A stretch of 64,000 nucleotides of DNA from Medicago truncatula (Eukaryota > Streptophyta > Magnoliopsida > Fabales > Fabaceae): the NCBI RefSeq assembly GCF_003473485.1, contig NC_053042.1, positions 12,854,501 to 12,918,500 of the forward strand, in the 5' to 3' direction. Made by a program: the position numbers and the translations under genes. How positions within the stretch are numbered: position 1 is the first letter of the stretch; the number at the start of each line of letters is the position of its first letter. Below, piece by piece: positions 48,214-58,474 of the stretch. The notes beneath the pieces were generated by a model, which searched no databases, was not told where the DNA came from, and saw only the letters and a list, made by a program, of their open reading frames with translations.

Positions 48214-49987
48214 TTTTTTTTTTTTTAAGTGAAAGCTATTCATTAAATAAGAAGAGGTGAATCCTTACAAATGATAGCAGCAATAGCCTGGGGGACAGTT
48301 CCCACCCATGACTTAGAACCAAAGTCTTTAGCAACCCCAACTAAAGTATGTGCAACAGAGTTTTTACATCTCTTAATAAAAGCAACACTAACATTAATTC
48401 TACTAGAAAGCATAACATTACACGGACACCGACACAGTTAATTTTTTTTAGACAATCACATAATTCAATGTGATTATATGTGTTGGTATCGGACACGACA
48501 CGTGTCTGACACGGGGACACGGCTTATCCGAGAAGTGTTCGTGCTTCATATCTCTATTGAAAAGAGGTTTCCTTTGATGCAATTAACAACAGATTCAGAG
48601 TCAGTCTCTAATAATAATTAGTGTTTCCAAATCAGTACCAGTGACCCATTGCAGACACCATCTCAAGGCCATTGCTTCAGCCAACAAAGGAGAAATTGAT
48701 ATTTTATCAAGGTGAGTGGCAGCAAAACTTACCGTGCCAGTGTGATCCCGGGCCAAACAGCCCCAACCAGTTGTACCAGTTTGAAAGCATCCTGCATCTA
48801 CATTGATCTTTGTTGTGCCAACATTCGGTTGCTCCCAGCTTTCTAGTTCTGAAACTCTGACAGACTTCATCTTCAACGGATTAGCAATAAAAAATTCTGC
48901 AGAAAAATTGGATATTTCCTTCGCAGTAGATACAGGACAGAAAGTTGTTTTATTGAAAATCAATTGGTTCCGACCCTTCCAAATCAACGACAGTGTAACA
49001 CTGGATAAATGACTAGCCACCTTATCTGGGTTTATGATCCATTGTTGAAGCCACTGTGCTAGCCTCACATGTTGTAGAATATGAATGCCAAGGGCTAAAA
49101 TAAACCAAAGTTGTTGTACCATTGGACATCTCATTAAAAGGTGTTCAGTAGTTTCTGTTTCAGAGAAGCATAAAGGGCATACAGGATCAAGAATCACGCC
49201 TTTTTGTTCCAGTCGGCCTCTGGTTGGCAGAATGTTGCGGGCCAGTCGCCACAAAAAGTTTCTAGTCCTAGCCTGTTTGGAGCATGCATTTTCCAGTCTG
49301 CTCTCCAAAGCCTTTGGTCACTCAAAGATGAAGCTTCAGGGTTCTCTCTACTGTTGTCATCTTGTATCGAATGGTAAGCCGAACGCACAGAGTAATTACC
49401 ATTTCTTTCCCAATGCAAAATCCTTTTATCCTCTAGTAGTCTCCACGAGATTGGAATGTTAATAATTTGATGGGCTTCATACGAGTTGAAGGTGTTGAAA
49501 ACTTTGGTCCTACTCCAGGTTTTTGTTTCCCTGTCTATAAGCTCACTCACCGGTGTATCATGGGGCAGGTTTTTTACAGGACTCCACACCTTGAACTTTC
49601 CTTGCTCAGGCAACCAATTGTCTTTCCAGACCTTCACCTTTTCGCCATCTCCAATTAAACATCTAGAACAAGAGGCTTCTCTAGCTCGGTTGGAAACCAA
49701 TTTTGGATTCCATAAAGCCAGACCTTGGAAAGTATCGGCTCTTGAACACTCTAGTAAGCAGTGAGTCATTATCAGAGAAAATTCTCCAACATTGTCTGCC
49801 TAGCAGCGTCTTATTGAACATACTGAATCTCTAAAGCCGAGGCCACCATTGTTCTTTGCCTTCCCCATTCTCTCCCAACTAAGCCAGTTCATTTTCTGCT
49901 CTCTTGCATTCGATCCCCACGAAAACCTTGCCAACATGCTTTCAATCTCATTGCAACAACCTTCTGGAATCTTGTAGCAACTCATTA
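48214..49987 (-). mobile_element. 5'-truncated L1-type LINE inserted in a B3 exon
   Basis: On the minus strand it runs from 49987 to a poly-A tail (poly-T at 48214-48226). It is flanked by TGTAGTAG at 48206-48213 and 49988-49995. It encodes the C-terminal part of a LINE ORF2: SCYKIPEGCCNEIESMLARF, NWLSWERMG; then WNPKLVSNRAREASC and DGEKVKVWKDNWL; then the zinc-binding region (CPLCFSETETTEHLLMRCP, 49250-49080 area) and an RNase H-like domain (TKINVDAGCFQ, LLAEAMALRWCL). The reverse transcriptase core is missing. Frameshifts separate the segments. The RNase H end (KRCKNSVAHTLVGVAKDFG) is cut off by a nested repeat at about 48416-48565. Confidence 0.85.
48416..48565 (-). repeat. Short repeat nested in the LINE RNase H region
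   Basis: About 150 bases rich in CGGACACGACACGTGTCTGA-type words separate the first RNase H half (ending about 48570, NCIKGNLFS) from its second half (about 48415 onward, SSRINVSVAFIKRCKNSVAH). On the minus strand it starts ATGAAGCACGAACACTTC, a common start of a dispersed plant repeat. A related string (AGCCCGGATACTGATACGGG) occurs near 62503. Confidence 0.55.
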
Positions 49988-50284
49988 TGTAGTAGCTGGG
50001 ATAATAGTAATAGTGAATGAAAGTGGTTTTCGTTGAGTCATCTCAAATTTGAATACATCACCAGCTTGCAAGTTACGTTCCTGTACAAATGACTTCCAAC
50101 CAGCTCGCATTGCAAAATTTCGATTGCATTCATCGAATTTTAATGTCTCTAACCATGTCTTATCCACAGCAACACTTCTAATCGTTGCATTCCTTTGCAA
50201 CAACTCATTCATGTATTTCTTCGAAAACTGATTAGGTATCCTCTGTTTCAGATCATGGTTTACGATATATCTTAATTAGAATTT

Positions 50285-50470
50285 GAGAGAATGCAATGTG
50301 AAGATTGGAGACACTTGTTTGTTTGAGATGATTGATGCAAAATCATGTGTTCAAGGTTTCAATTGTTTGAGACACCTTGCTTGTTATGTCATTTTAAGGG
50401 GTGTTACGGAAAATGTAAATATTCTCTAATTGCGAGACTCATTTTATTTTGCAACTGTGTTCTTCCCGTT
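50285..50470 (+). pseudogene. Fragment of a gene-G-type last exon and 3' flank
   Basis: AATGTGAAGATTGGAGACAC, TTGTTTGAGATGATTGATG and TGTGTTCAAGGTTTCAATTG correspond to gene G 41656-41732, followed by its 3' flank (GTCATTTTAAGGGGTGTTAC). Only the last about 30 codons remain, on the opposite strand to the neighbouring relic, with a one-base frame change after the ATTGATG. Confidence 0.65.
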
Positions 50471-51295
50471 GGTTTAAATGAAACATAGGTTCGGCATGAA
50501 AATGGGAGTGGATGAATTGTTTGCATCAGAATCTTCTTGAGAAACAGCATTTACACGTGACTGTTGTTTATTGATGTTAGGGTAACAATGCTTTTGGTGA
50601 CAAAAATCAACGGTATGATTAAAACGATTGCAAAACCTGCTAGTTTTTGGTTTTTAGCATGAAAACGGTCTTCACCACAACCCCGAGACCTTCTTGCATT
50701 AATGGCATTCATCTGAATATTGCATCAAAATCAAACAACATAAACAATATTAAAGGGACTAAAACAAGACACAAGGAAGACACAAACAAAGATACAATAC
50801 ATTTTTTACCATGACTAGAAAGAAAAAAAAATAGTTATGATATATTTTCTTGTGTTAAAATATCTGTATCTTGTTTTAAAAGGAATCCTAGTTGGAGAAC
50901 AACACATAAGTTCAAAATTTCTCCAACCTTTCTTTGTTTATGTAGTAACACTACCCTCACTTGTTTATGCCTCTTCTTTTGATTGGTTTGATGAAATATG
51001 AATTGTCTATCATGGAAGTCATGTTGTCCATCATGGAACAAAAAATCATCAAACAGTTCTTTTAAATAATAGTAAAAAATAACATATTTGCATGTACTAA
51101 TATATCTTCAAGCCTTGTTCATCAAAGAATCAAATTGGATAAGAACCTAAAGTTTAAAACAACCAAAAAAACATTACAAACAATCCATAGAGCAAAAGTT
51201 CAAAGGCTGACACGATAGAGCTTAGATTCGAATGAAATACAGATGTTTAGAACCTAATAGTTATTAGTACCTTAAAGAACAAACAACTAATGGAT
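50471..51295. other. 3' flank of gene J, no gene recognised
   Basis: About 50750-50915 repeats the flank seen near 14010-14200 and 20120-20235 (ATTAAAGGGACTAAAA, TTTACCATGACTAGAAAG, TTAAAATATCTGTATCTTG). No coding feature is supported. Confidence 0.4.
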
Positions 51296-54200
51296 TCATC
51301 CTATAACTGAAACATCAAACACAAATTTTCTCTCATCAATTAACTTAAAGAGACAAGTATCTCCGATCTCCACTTTGCATGCTTTCATGAATTTTCTCCA
51401 ACCTTTACTAAACCTGCAGCTCCGAACACTCTCGTAATAATTGACTTTTACGAACCATGACTGTCCCCCCACTTTCAACTCCAAAATATTTTCATGACTT
51501 CCTCCGTTCATAAACTCCTTTGGTACAGTCTGCAAATACACAAACAAAGATATTATTTATTTGTTATGTAGTTCTAACATCTCTATCTATCTATATATAT
51601 ATATATATGTGTGTGTAACCATATTTTACGTAATTAATCCTACCGGAACTCTATTCTTCACCATAACCTTGAACGTGTTATGCTCCTTCCAATCACGACC
51701 TTCTGTACATGCATAAACACAAAATGAGTGTCTAATCTAATTTAGAGATACCCAAAAAATTTAGAGATATTTGAATAGATTTATGGTTAGGTTCTAAACT
51801 AAAAGAAGAAACTGCGGGATAAGTTTAGGTCAATCACTAACTATCAAAAAGTTCAACAAAATAAATAAAAATCATTGCAAATTCACGGGTATTTAAAATT
51901 AAAGATTAAGGATATACAATAAAAAACTTAGTCCAAAAACTCATAAATTATTCATAAGTTTGAAGACCAAATTAAACAAAAACTTTACAATAATAAGAAC
52001 TAAAAAATTTAAAAAGTCAGAAAAAGTTCCTCCAATGTCTTTCTTCTTTACAAGATTATTACCACAAGAGACCCTTTCTTTATAACATTGTCATGAATAA
52101 ATGAAATAAAGAAAAAATTGGATGTTGATATCAAAAAACATCAATTAAAAAAATTATGACATACAAAAAAGCAAATAAAAAAGAAAGAAAGAAAAACCTG
52201 GTAATTTCGTAAGGCTTGGTCCGTTTCTGGCACGAGTAATAGTAACGGTGAATGAAAAAGGTCTCCGTTGAATCATCTCAAATTTACAAACATCATCAAC
52301 TTGCAAATTATATTTTTCCCTAAATATTTTCCAACCACCACCCACACAAGAATTTCTGCGGGTATCATAATACCCCAAACTCACTTCCACAGCCATGTCC
52401 TTACCAACCCTTATTGTTGCAGTTCCATTAAAATCTTTCAAGTGTTCTCTTGAAAACTCAATTGGTATCCCCTGTTTCAAATCATGTTTTATTAGAGATA
52501 TTGATTAAAGGTAAAATTAATAGATACTTTGTATAGCAAACTTACCAAGAAATAGCCATTGGCGTAAGTATGTGACATTATAACTTCAAAAAAGGGATTA
52601 TCATTAACAGCTTCAGATGTTTGGTATTTTCTAGCCTTCTTCATCATGGCTACTTTGTTACTACCTGCAAAGTTTAAAGATATAATAATCTATTTTGTTT
52701 AGCATTAACTATTCATCATACATTTGATTTAGATATTATTTTTAGAAGATTTTAGGAAAACCAAAAATGTTTTTTTATCATAATTAAAATCACATATTTT
52801 TTCTACCAAAAAAAAATATATCACATATTTTTATATAAAATGTATCTACCAAAAATGATCTGTAGAGAAAACTAACTAAAACTGCTTCTTAATTTAGGCA
52901 ATTCAAGACATTTTCAGACAAAAAATTGCGACAGACCTCATTTCATCCTAGCAAAATAGAGTAACAGACGAGCCTTAATCTAGCTAATGAGTAATTTCCA
53001 GAAAACATCATTTTTAATCTAGCAAAAAAATGAGATAAAAATCACCTGAGAATTTTGGTTGGGTAGTGTCAAAATCCATACTCACTTTTCTCTTGCCATT
53101 TCTTGTCCTTCGTCGAGCTTGCTTTGGCATTTCATCCTCATATGAACTCTCATCGCTCGATTCATCGCTTTCTTGAACTTCTTCGGTGGCTTCATCATCA
53201 CTTGATTCACCTTCTTCAGCACCTTCATCAACTGATTTTATATTGGAATAATTTATTTATAAAGTATTGACACCAAACATATCACTAACAATAGAAGTAA
53301 AACATGTGGTGCACATAACTTACTGCTGGGTTTAAAGTCATACTTATTAAGTTAACATGCTTTCAAAGAATAGGTGAAATTGATAAATCAAATTAACTCA
53401 TTTTTCATGGTAACATTTAAGGATAGCCACAAATTTTGAGCTTGAATGAAGCATTTGTACAAATTACTTTCTATCATGCAAATGAATTTGATTTACCACA
53501 AAACCAGACTTTCACATCATATACACACGATATTCACAAAAATTTGAAATAAATATAAGAACTTATTAAATACATATTTCATCTATAAATATAAATAAAT
53601 CAAATGAGGTAGTTGAACTTGCCTGAGACTTTTTGCTTAGTTGCAATATTAATTTTTCTCTTGTCAATATTTGTCCCTAGAGGTGCAACAAAAGTAGTAG
53701 CAATATTATTCAAAATCTCAACACAATCGTCGTCATCACTCTCTTCTTCTTGTTTATGATGCTTGTTTGAATCTTGGTCATTGTTGCATTGCATACTTGA
53801 GTAGTCAATCTCTAATTTACTATCGTCTAATATAATGACATAAAAATTGGACCCTCCTTTGTATTGGAAAACTAAAAGATCTCCACATCTAAGCGATCGC
53901 GCAAATCTTTTCCAATTAAGAAACCAAACAGCATCACCAATTTGTATCCAAAACATTTTGCATTCAGATCCATTTGGAAATTTTAGAGATATTGGATTTG
54001 ACATTCCTTTCCAATACTTGTCTGCAGGTACAGTTTCAAATTTGGTTGAACTAGTAATGAAGATTAATGTATGAAAGTATACATGCTTGTTTGTTTTTGG
54101 TGTCAAATTTAAAAATGGGTCAATAACCAACAATACACATAATTTATTTCAACAATAAGTCTTTAAATCTATGAACTATAAGTGATTCTCGATATGATCA

Positions 54201-54494
54201 ATTTAATCAAATGAAATCTTCAACAAACACTGTTGAAGCTCTTAGAAATAAAGAATGGGTCAATAAACAATAACCCTCCTTTATTCATTCATTTCTCACT
54301 ATTATTTTTCGTTATAAAGATTATTGACTAAATGATAAAAAATGGAAAGAATGAGTGAAAAGGAAGAAAAAAAAAGAAGCTGAGTTGAGAATGCTTACAA
54401 GTTCATCATCTTGCAACTCACGAAGTTGAATGGTTAGATAAAAATGCATTCCCTTAGGTATACTCCCACGTCCATAGTGTTGATGAAAGGCCAT
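51296..54494 (-). CDS. B3 gene J: three-B3 gene with a damaged exon 2 start
   Basis: Exon 1 54494-54399 (MAFHQHYGRGSIPKGMHFY). In the other copies exon 2 opens with MVPRNFV, but here a deletion joins upstream intron sequence (GAAACTGTACCTGCAG) to ACAAGTATTGG, removing that segment and leaving the nearest AG out of frame. The AG before 54085 would restore the frame. Exon 2 ends at 53623 with a GC donor and carries DDDDCVEILNN. Later exons: 53231-53046 (acidic/basic), 52664-52546 and 52471-52198 (B3-2: GIPIEFSREHL, CVGGGWKIFREKYNL), 51702-51644, 51529-51296 (B3-3: VPKEFMNGGSHENILE). The linker exon equivalent to 15606-15517 is decayed (its acceptor AAG reads AAT, and its donor is lost); skipping it keeps frame. 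On that model the product is 476 aa, with B3-1 lacking its first helix residues. Confidence 0.65.
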
Positions 54495-54628
54495 GATACT
54501 ATTCTTGTTGTGAAGATGAAGATTAAGGGATTTTGTTGTGGTGGTGTACTTGTAGAATAGTTTTTGGTGGTGATAATTGTGCTTTGTGATAATTACTGTA
54601 TCTGTATGTATGTAAAATGAATAATATG

Positions 54629-54724
54629 CTTGATTTTTACACTCATGTCATGTCTAGGTAGGTTATTACTTGCAACCGTAACCTAAGCCCCCTAGTTACC
54701 CAAAAAGAGATATCTGCACCACTT
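54629..54724 (-). promoter_or_regulatory. Conserved upstream block of gene J (shared with E and F)
   Basis: TTGATTTTTACA, TAACCTAAGCCCCCTAGTTA and AGATATCTGCACCAC keep their order, but with about 25 extra bases (ACTCATGTCATGTCTAGGTA region) compared with E and F. Confidence 0.5.
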
Positions 54725-55140
54725 TAGAGAAGTAAAGTGAAAGATTTTGGTGTTGGATTGAACTTGGCATTTATGACACAATAAAAAGTGTTTGGCAGTA
54801 AGTACAATTCAGTGAAAGTTGGCTTCATGCTTCTGATCAGATTTACAAGGCATCCATACACTCAAAAACACATTGGTTAGATCCCTTAATCTTCCATTTT
54901 TATATAAGATATTGTCTGGTCCATCTTACAATGTAAGCTAGAAATAGAAACAACTTTTAATTTGCCACAAAACTGGATATGCTTTGTCCTATTTGTGTAT
55001 CATCACAATATCTGCCATACTTTAAGTGTCTATTTTCTAATGTCTAATTAATTAGATAGCTTTAGTTACTTTATGGTGACATAGTTTTAGCTCAAATCAC
55101 TTCTTAGAAACCAACTAACATCATCTACAACATCACCATG
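54725..55140. other. Spacer, duplicated 5' flank sequence
   Basis: No gene. From about 54920 it repeats the 5' flank of gene I and the relic next to it (about 47130-47340), showing that a block was duplicated between 47 and 55 kb. Confidence 0.4.
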
Positions 55141-56215
55141 TCATTTTCTCAACCAATAAACATTTTAAGTAATTCATATATACCATGTTTAATGATGTTA
55201 AAAACCTTGAATTTATTAGGTAAATTCAGACTTTCAGAATCTGCAATTATTAATAAATAATAAAACATAATTTGTGAATATATCCTTGATTAATTGTACG
55301 CAATATAAACTTCAAAAATATTTAAAGTTAAGATCAATACTCTTAAGACCTTGTTTATCGGTGGCATTTAGCATTGGTCAGTGGAGTTTTTTTCCACCAT
55401 AGAAAAGTTGATAATGTCCATTAGATTAAATGTGGAATACATTCTTATACTACTCTCTCAACATTAGATTATTTTTTACACTATCTTCCACCCTCTCTCT
55501 TTCATGTCCCCACACCACCACCAAATCACATATTCAGCAACCACTTTGACCAACATCGCACCGCCACACACCATCCATTTCTTACGATTGTAACATGTTC
55601 CAAAATGAAAACCAATTTTCAATTATTAGACATGAAAAAACTAAAATCTACCATTAATGTTGAAAAAGGTTGTTTCAGTATCAATAACCATGACATCTCG
55701 GTGAATATGGACAAACGATTTAATATGTTCTTCTTTGGTGAATATATGTTTTCAAAACTAAAATCCACCATTCAAGAAATTTCTGATCCAAAATTTTTTA
55801 TGTTCTTCTTTGGTGTGATTTAGTTATGGGTTGATTATCTTGTCTTTATGCAATTAGTCTGTTTGAACTGATTGAATATGGACAAGCGATTATGGCAACT
55901 GATGCTCCTAAGCAATGGATGCCCATTAGAGTTTTTTTGGAGGTGCAATAAGGTGGGTCCATTGGAGTGTTGGTGGCAACAAAGACTTGAGTTTAGTGGT
56001 AGTGGTGAAATGAGGAAGATAGGTTGAAAACAAAGTGGAAGAAGATACAGTGTAGGCAGACTATGATAACATCTATGCTCCTTTTTAATCTAATGATCCA
56101 AAATAAACTTTTTCATGGTGGGAAAAAACTCCACTTACCCATACTAAACCCCACCTTGTTTATCTGTACAACTCCTTGAAATTCCTTCTCCAAAATCACA
56201 TGAATTTTGCTCTTC
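55141..56215 (-). pseudogene. B3 linker and small-exon relic, split by a Mutator-like MITE
   Basis: The spans 55141-55359 and 56156-56215 together match 47340-47620, which holds the small exon and linker exon of the gene-G-type relic. No B3 domain exon is attached. The two halves are separated by the element at 55360-56155. Confidence 0.6.
55360..56155. mobile_element. Non-autonomous Mutator-like element, 796 bases
   Basis: Terminal inverted repeats of about 50 bases: GGTGGCATTTAGCATTGG with GTGGAGTTTTTTTCCACCAT at the left, and the inverse of GGTGGGGTTTAGTATGGG with GTGGAGTTTTTTCCCACCAT at the right. It is flanked by a perfect 9-base duplication TTGTTTATC (55351-55359 and 56156-56164). The paralogous site near 47546-47554 (TTGTTTATT) lacks it. 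The interior has no transposase; the open frame at 55605-55823 shows no known domain. Confidence 0.8.
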
Positions 56216-57169
56216 ACCCTGCACATTTTGCTCCCGCCCTGCACTTTTTCCAAATATAACCCTGCGTGAGTTAAGTCACGCAGCGAGACTTAACTCATGC
56301 ACCTCACAAGCTCTGCGCGACTTAAGTCATGCACCACTGAGCCTATGCGCGAGTTAACTTGCGCAAGTTGGCTAATGGTAAAAACTGAAGCACAAACGTT
56401 TCTTGGACAGTAGTTAATGGTTTTGATTGAATTTTACACGTTTTTCTTAAGTTTTACACACGTTTTTGGACCTCATTAAGTGCCGTATATCTTATACCAC
56501 CTATAAAAACCCTCACATACTTCCTCTTTTCCTCACATTTTCTCCTCCTACTCTTTCCCCCTCTTTCTCTTCTTCTTCTTTACTTCTTCTTTGGTTTAAT
56601 TAATCTGTAAATCTTTGAACTATTTGAAATATTTTAAATAGACTTTTAAACTAAAAAAAAAAAGTGTGTTCAGGTCCCTAACCTATTTTGATTTTTCTTG
56701 TTAATACTTTGCGTTAAATGATTGTTATCAACTACCAATAAAAATCCATTTGTTCTTCCCTTTTGGATTATTTTTATTTAATGTATAATATGATTTTTTC
56801 TAATTTTTAGACATTCAATTTTTATTATTTTAACGTCTTCATAGAGATTTGTTCATGTGGTTCAACTAGAAATCTAATAGTTCAGCAATGACTCGTTGGA
56901 TCAATAGTAAATCAAAGTTTAATAACATTTTATTTGTTGGGCTGCGAGTTCATGTCAGAATTTTTTTATTTTGTAACACCTGGTTGATGTGTATGAGTAT
57001 CGTTATTGAAAAGTAAGTGTTAATTTATATTTTCAATTATTTTGGAGAGGCGCTCTGCTAGGGTTATGAGTGTTGCCGTTCTTTCAGAATTTTTTTATAG
57101 GCCATAATTATTTGGTAAGTGTACCATAATCAAGGTATATCTTTCATTATTATTGTTGTTGGAAAGATA
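56216..57169. other. Spacer with short GC-rich repeats
   Basis: About 56268-56370 contains repeated inverted words of the type GCGTGAGTTAAGTCACGC, ACTTAACTCATGC and GCGCGAGTTAACTTGCGC. Pyrimidine-rich sequence at about 56520-56600 (CTCCTACTCTTTCCCCCTC) resembles a plant 5' leader, but no gene follows. The rest shows nothing I recognise. Confidence 0.4.
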
Positions 57170-57800
57170 CATATTTGATTGTAGTCTAATCTTGATACAT
57201 TTGATCAATGTAAAAAGTTTTTTAATTCGTCAATAAATTACAATCAATCATATATATGTTCATGTTGGAATAGTCACCATAATATTTAACTATTTGGTTT
57301 TTGTCATTCCAATATCGGCTACATAAAGACGAAAATAAATATTATGCATGTATATATTACAGGGATTAATTCTAACATATACAAATTTCACAAGCACTAA
57401 AACAAAACAATGGTCAAAAGTAAAATGTGATATATTCACTATGATTGAAGTTTTTTTCCAAGGACTAAAAGGTGATATATTTGTGAGGACAAAAAAAAAA
57501 TTTAAACAAGATTTCATGATCTCAGGATTATCATTGATTTATATTGTAAATATCTTTACACATTCATAGGAATTAACTTAATCAATTTGTTATTGCTATG
57601 CGATTGCACATAGCATATATAGATTTTCGCCAACTTCTTCATTGAATCCTTGACAAGGTTTGTGGACATGCAGAAAACACACGAGTCCGAGAAAAATCTG
57701 AGACAACGGCGGTAGAAGATGTGGAATATGCAGACGATTTTGGAGAAGGAATATAAAGGAGCTGCCCAAACAAACAAGGTCTTAAGAGTATTGATCTTAA
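57170..57800 (+). pseudogene. Gene-G-type intron and linker-exon relic
   Basis: About 57170-57545 matches the intron of gene G and (inverted) 47800-48165: GATACATTTGATCAATGTA and TGATATATTCACTATGATT. The linker exon at about 57657-57766 reads VCGHAENTRVREKSETTAVE, DVEYADDFGEGI and then stops at TAA. It is directly followed by a LINE fragment. Confidence 0.6.
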
Positions 57801-57858
57801 CTATAAATATTTTTCAAGTTTATATTGTGCCCAACTAATCAAGGATATATTTTTCAAG

Positions 57859-58309
57859 GTAGGTAGAAGATGTGGTTTTTGCAATCGTGATGAGGGTGGA
57901 AATTTTATACGAGCAAAAACGATGTGGTCGAATCCGGTTTTCTCAATAGATGTTGGAGAAGCTATGGGATTCTCACATGCTATCCAATGGATACATGAAC
58001 TACAACTAACAAATGTGGATTTTGAATTGGATGCCAAGAAAGTTGTGGATTATTTTAATAGAGGAAACAATGATATAACCGAATTTGGAGCAATAGTGAA
58101 GGAGTGTAGAAGAAGTTGTAATCTTTACTTTGAAAACTCTAAGGTAGAGTTTAGTCGGAAACAAGCGAATAAGGTTGCTCACACTTTATCTCGAGAGACC
58201 ACTTTCTTAACTTGTCCCCATATCTTTAATGTTGCACCTCTTTGTATTTCGACTTTGATTATTAATGAAAAGCTATAAGCTATTTTCCCTCAAAAAAGAA
58301 AAATAATAC
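57859..58309 (+). mobile_element. LINE ORF2 tail: RNase H-like domain with A-rich end
   Basis: An open frame from about 57859 to TAA at 58276-58278 encodes CGFCNRDEGGNFIRAKTMW, then EAMGFSHAIQWIHEL, VDFELDAKKVVDYFN and QANKVAHTLSRET. These are the RNase H signatures found at the C-terminus of plant L1-type LINEs, including the acidic residues and the HxLxRE-like end. An A-rich end (CTCAAAAAAGAAAAATAATA) follows. Only the last about 140 residues are present, so it is dead. Confidence 0.8.
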
Positions 58310-58474
58310 AGTTCGAAATTCTACCGAATCTAATACTAATAATAGAGAATCAAATCTGTAATCATAGTAGTTGTATACATATAGAACTCACTATGTTTGG
58401 TAATGCTTCACATTATCTAATGATGTTACACACATAGCTATATACATGGTAACAATATTTTACGTGATTCATAC

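Larger units (their letters stand above)
47378..50242 (-). pseudogene. B3 gene relic (gene-G type) disrupted by a LINE
   Basis: The B3-2 exon starts at 50242 (RIPNQFSKKYMNELLQ, GWKSFVQERNLQAGDVFKF) and is open until 49988, where a LINE interrupts it. Its last codons resume at 48213-48172 (KEPCPEKFQ). A linker exon with an open frame (RVQEKFETMPVEDLEYACDF) lies at about 47540-47660 and the small exon near 47378-47437. The last B3 exon and the B3-1 exons are absent. Apart from the insertion the B3-2 reading frame is undamaged, so the insertion may be fairly recent. Confidence 0.75.

Noticed and set aside
55605..55823. A 72-codon frame in the Mutator-like element, considered as a possible captured gene.
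   Set aside because: It is short, low in complexity and contains a near-repeat of its own end (KLKSTI, FMFFFG); no domain is recognised.
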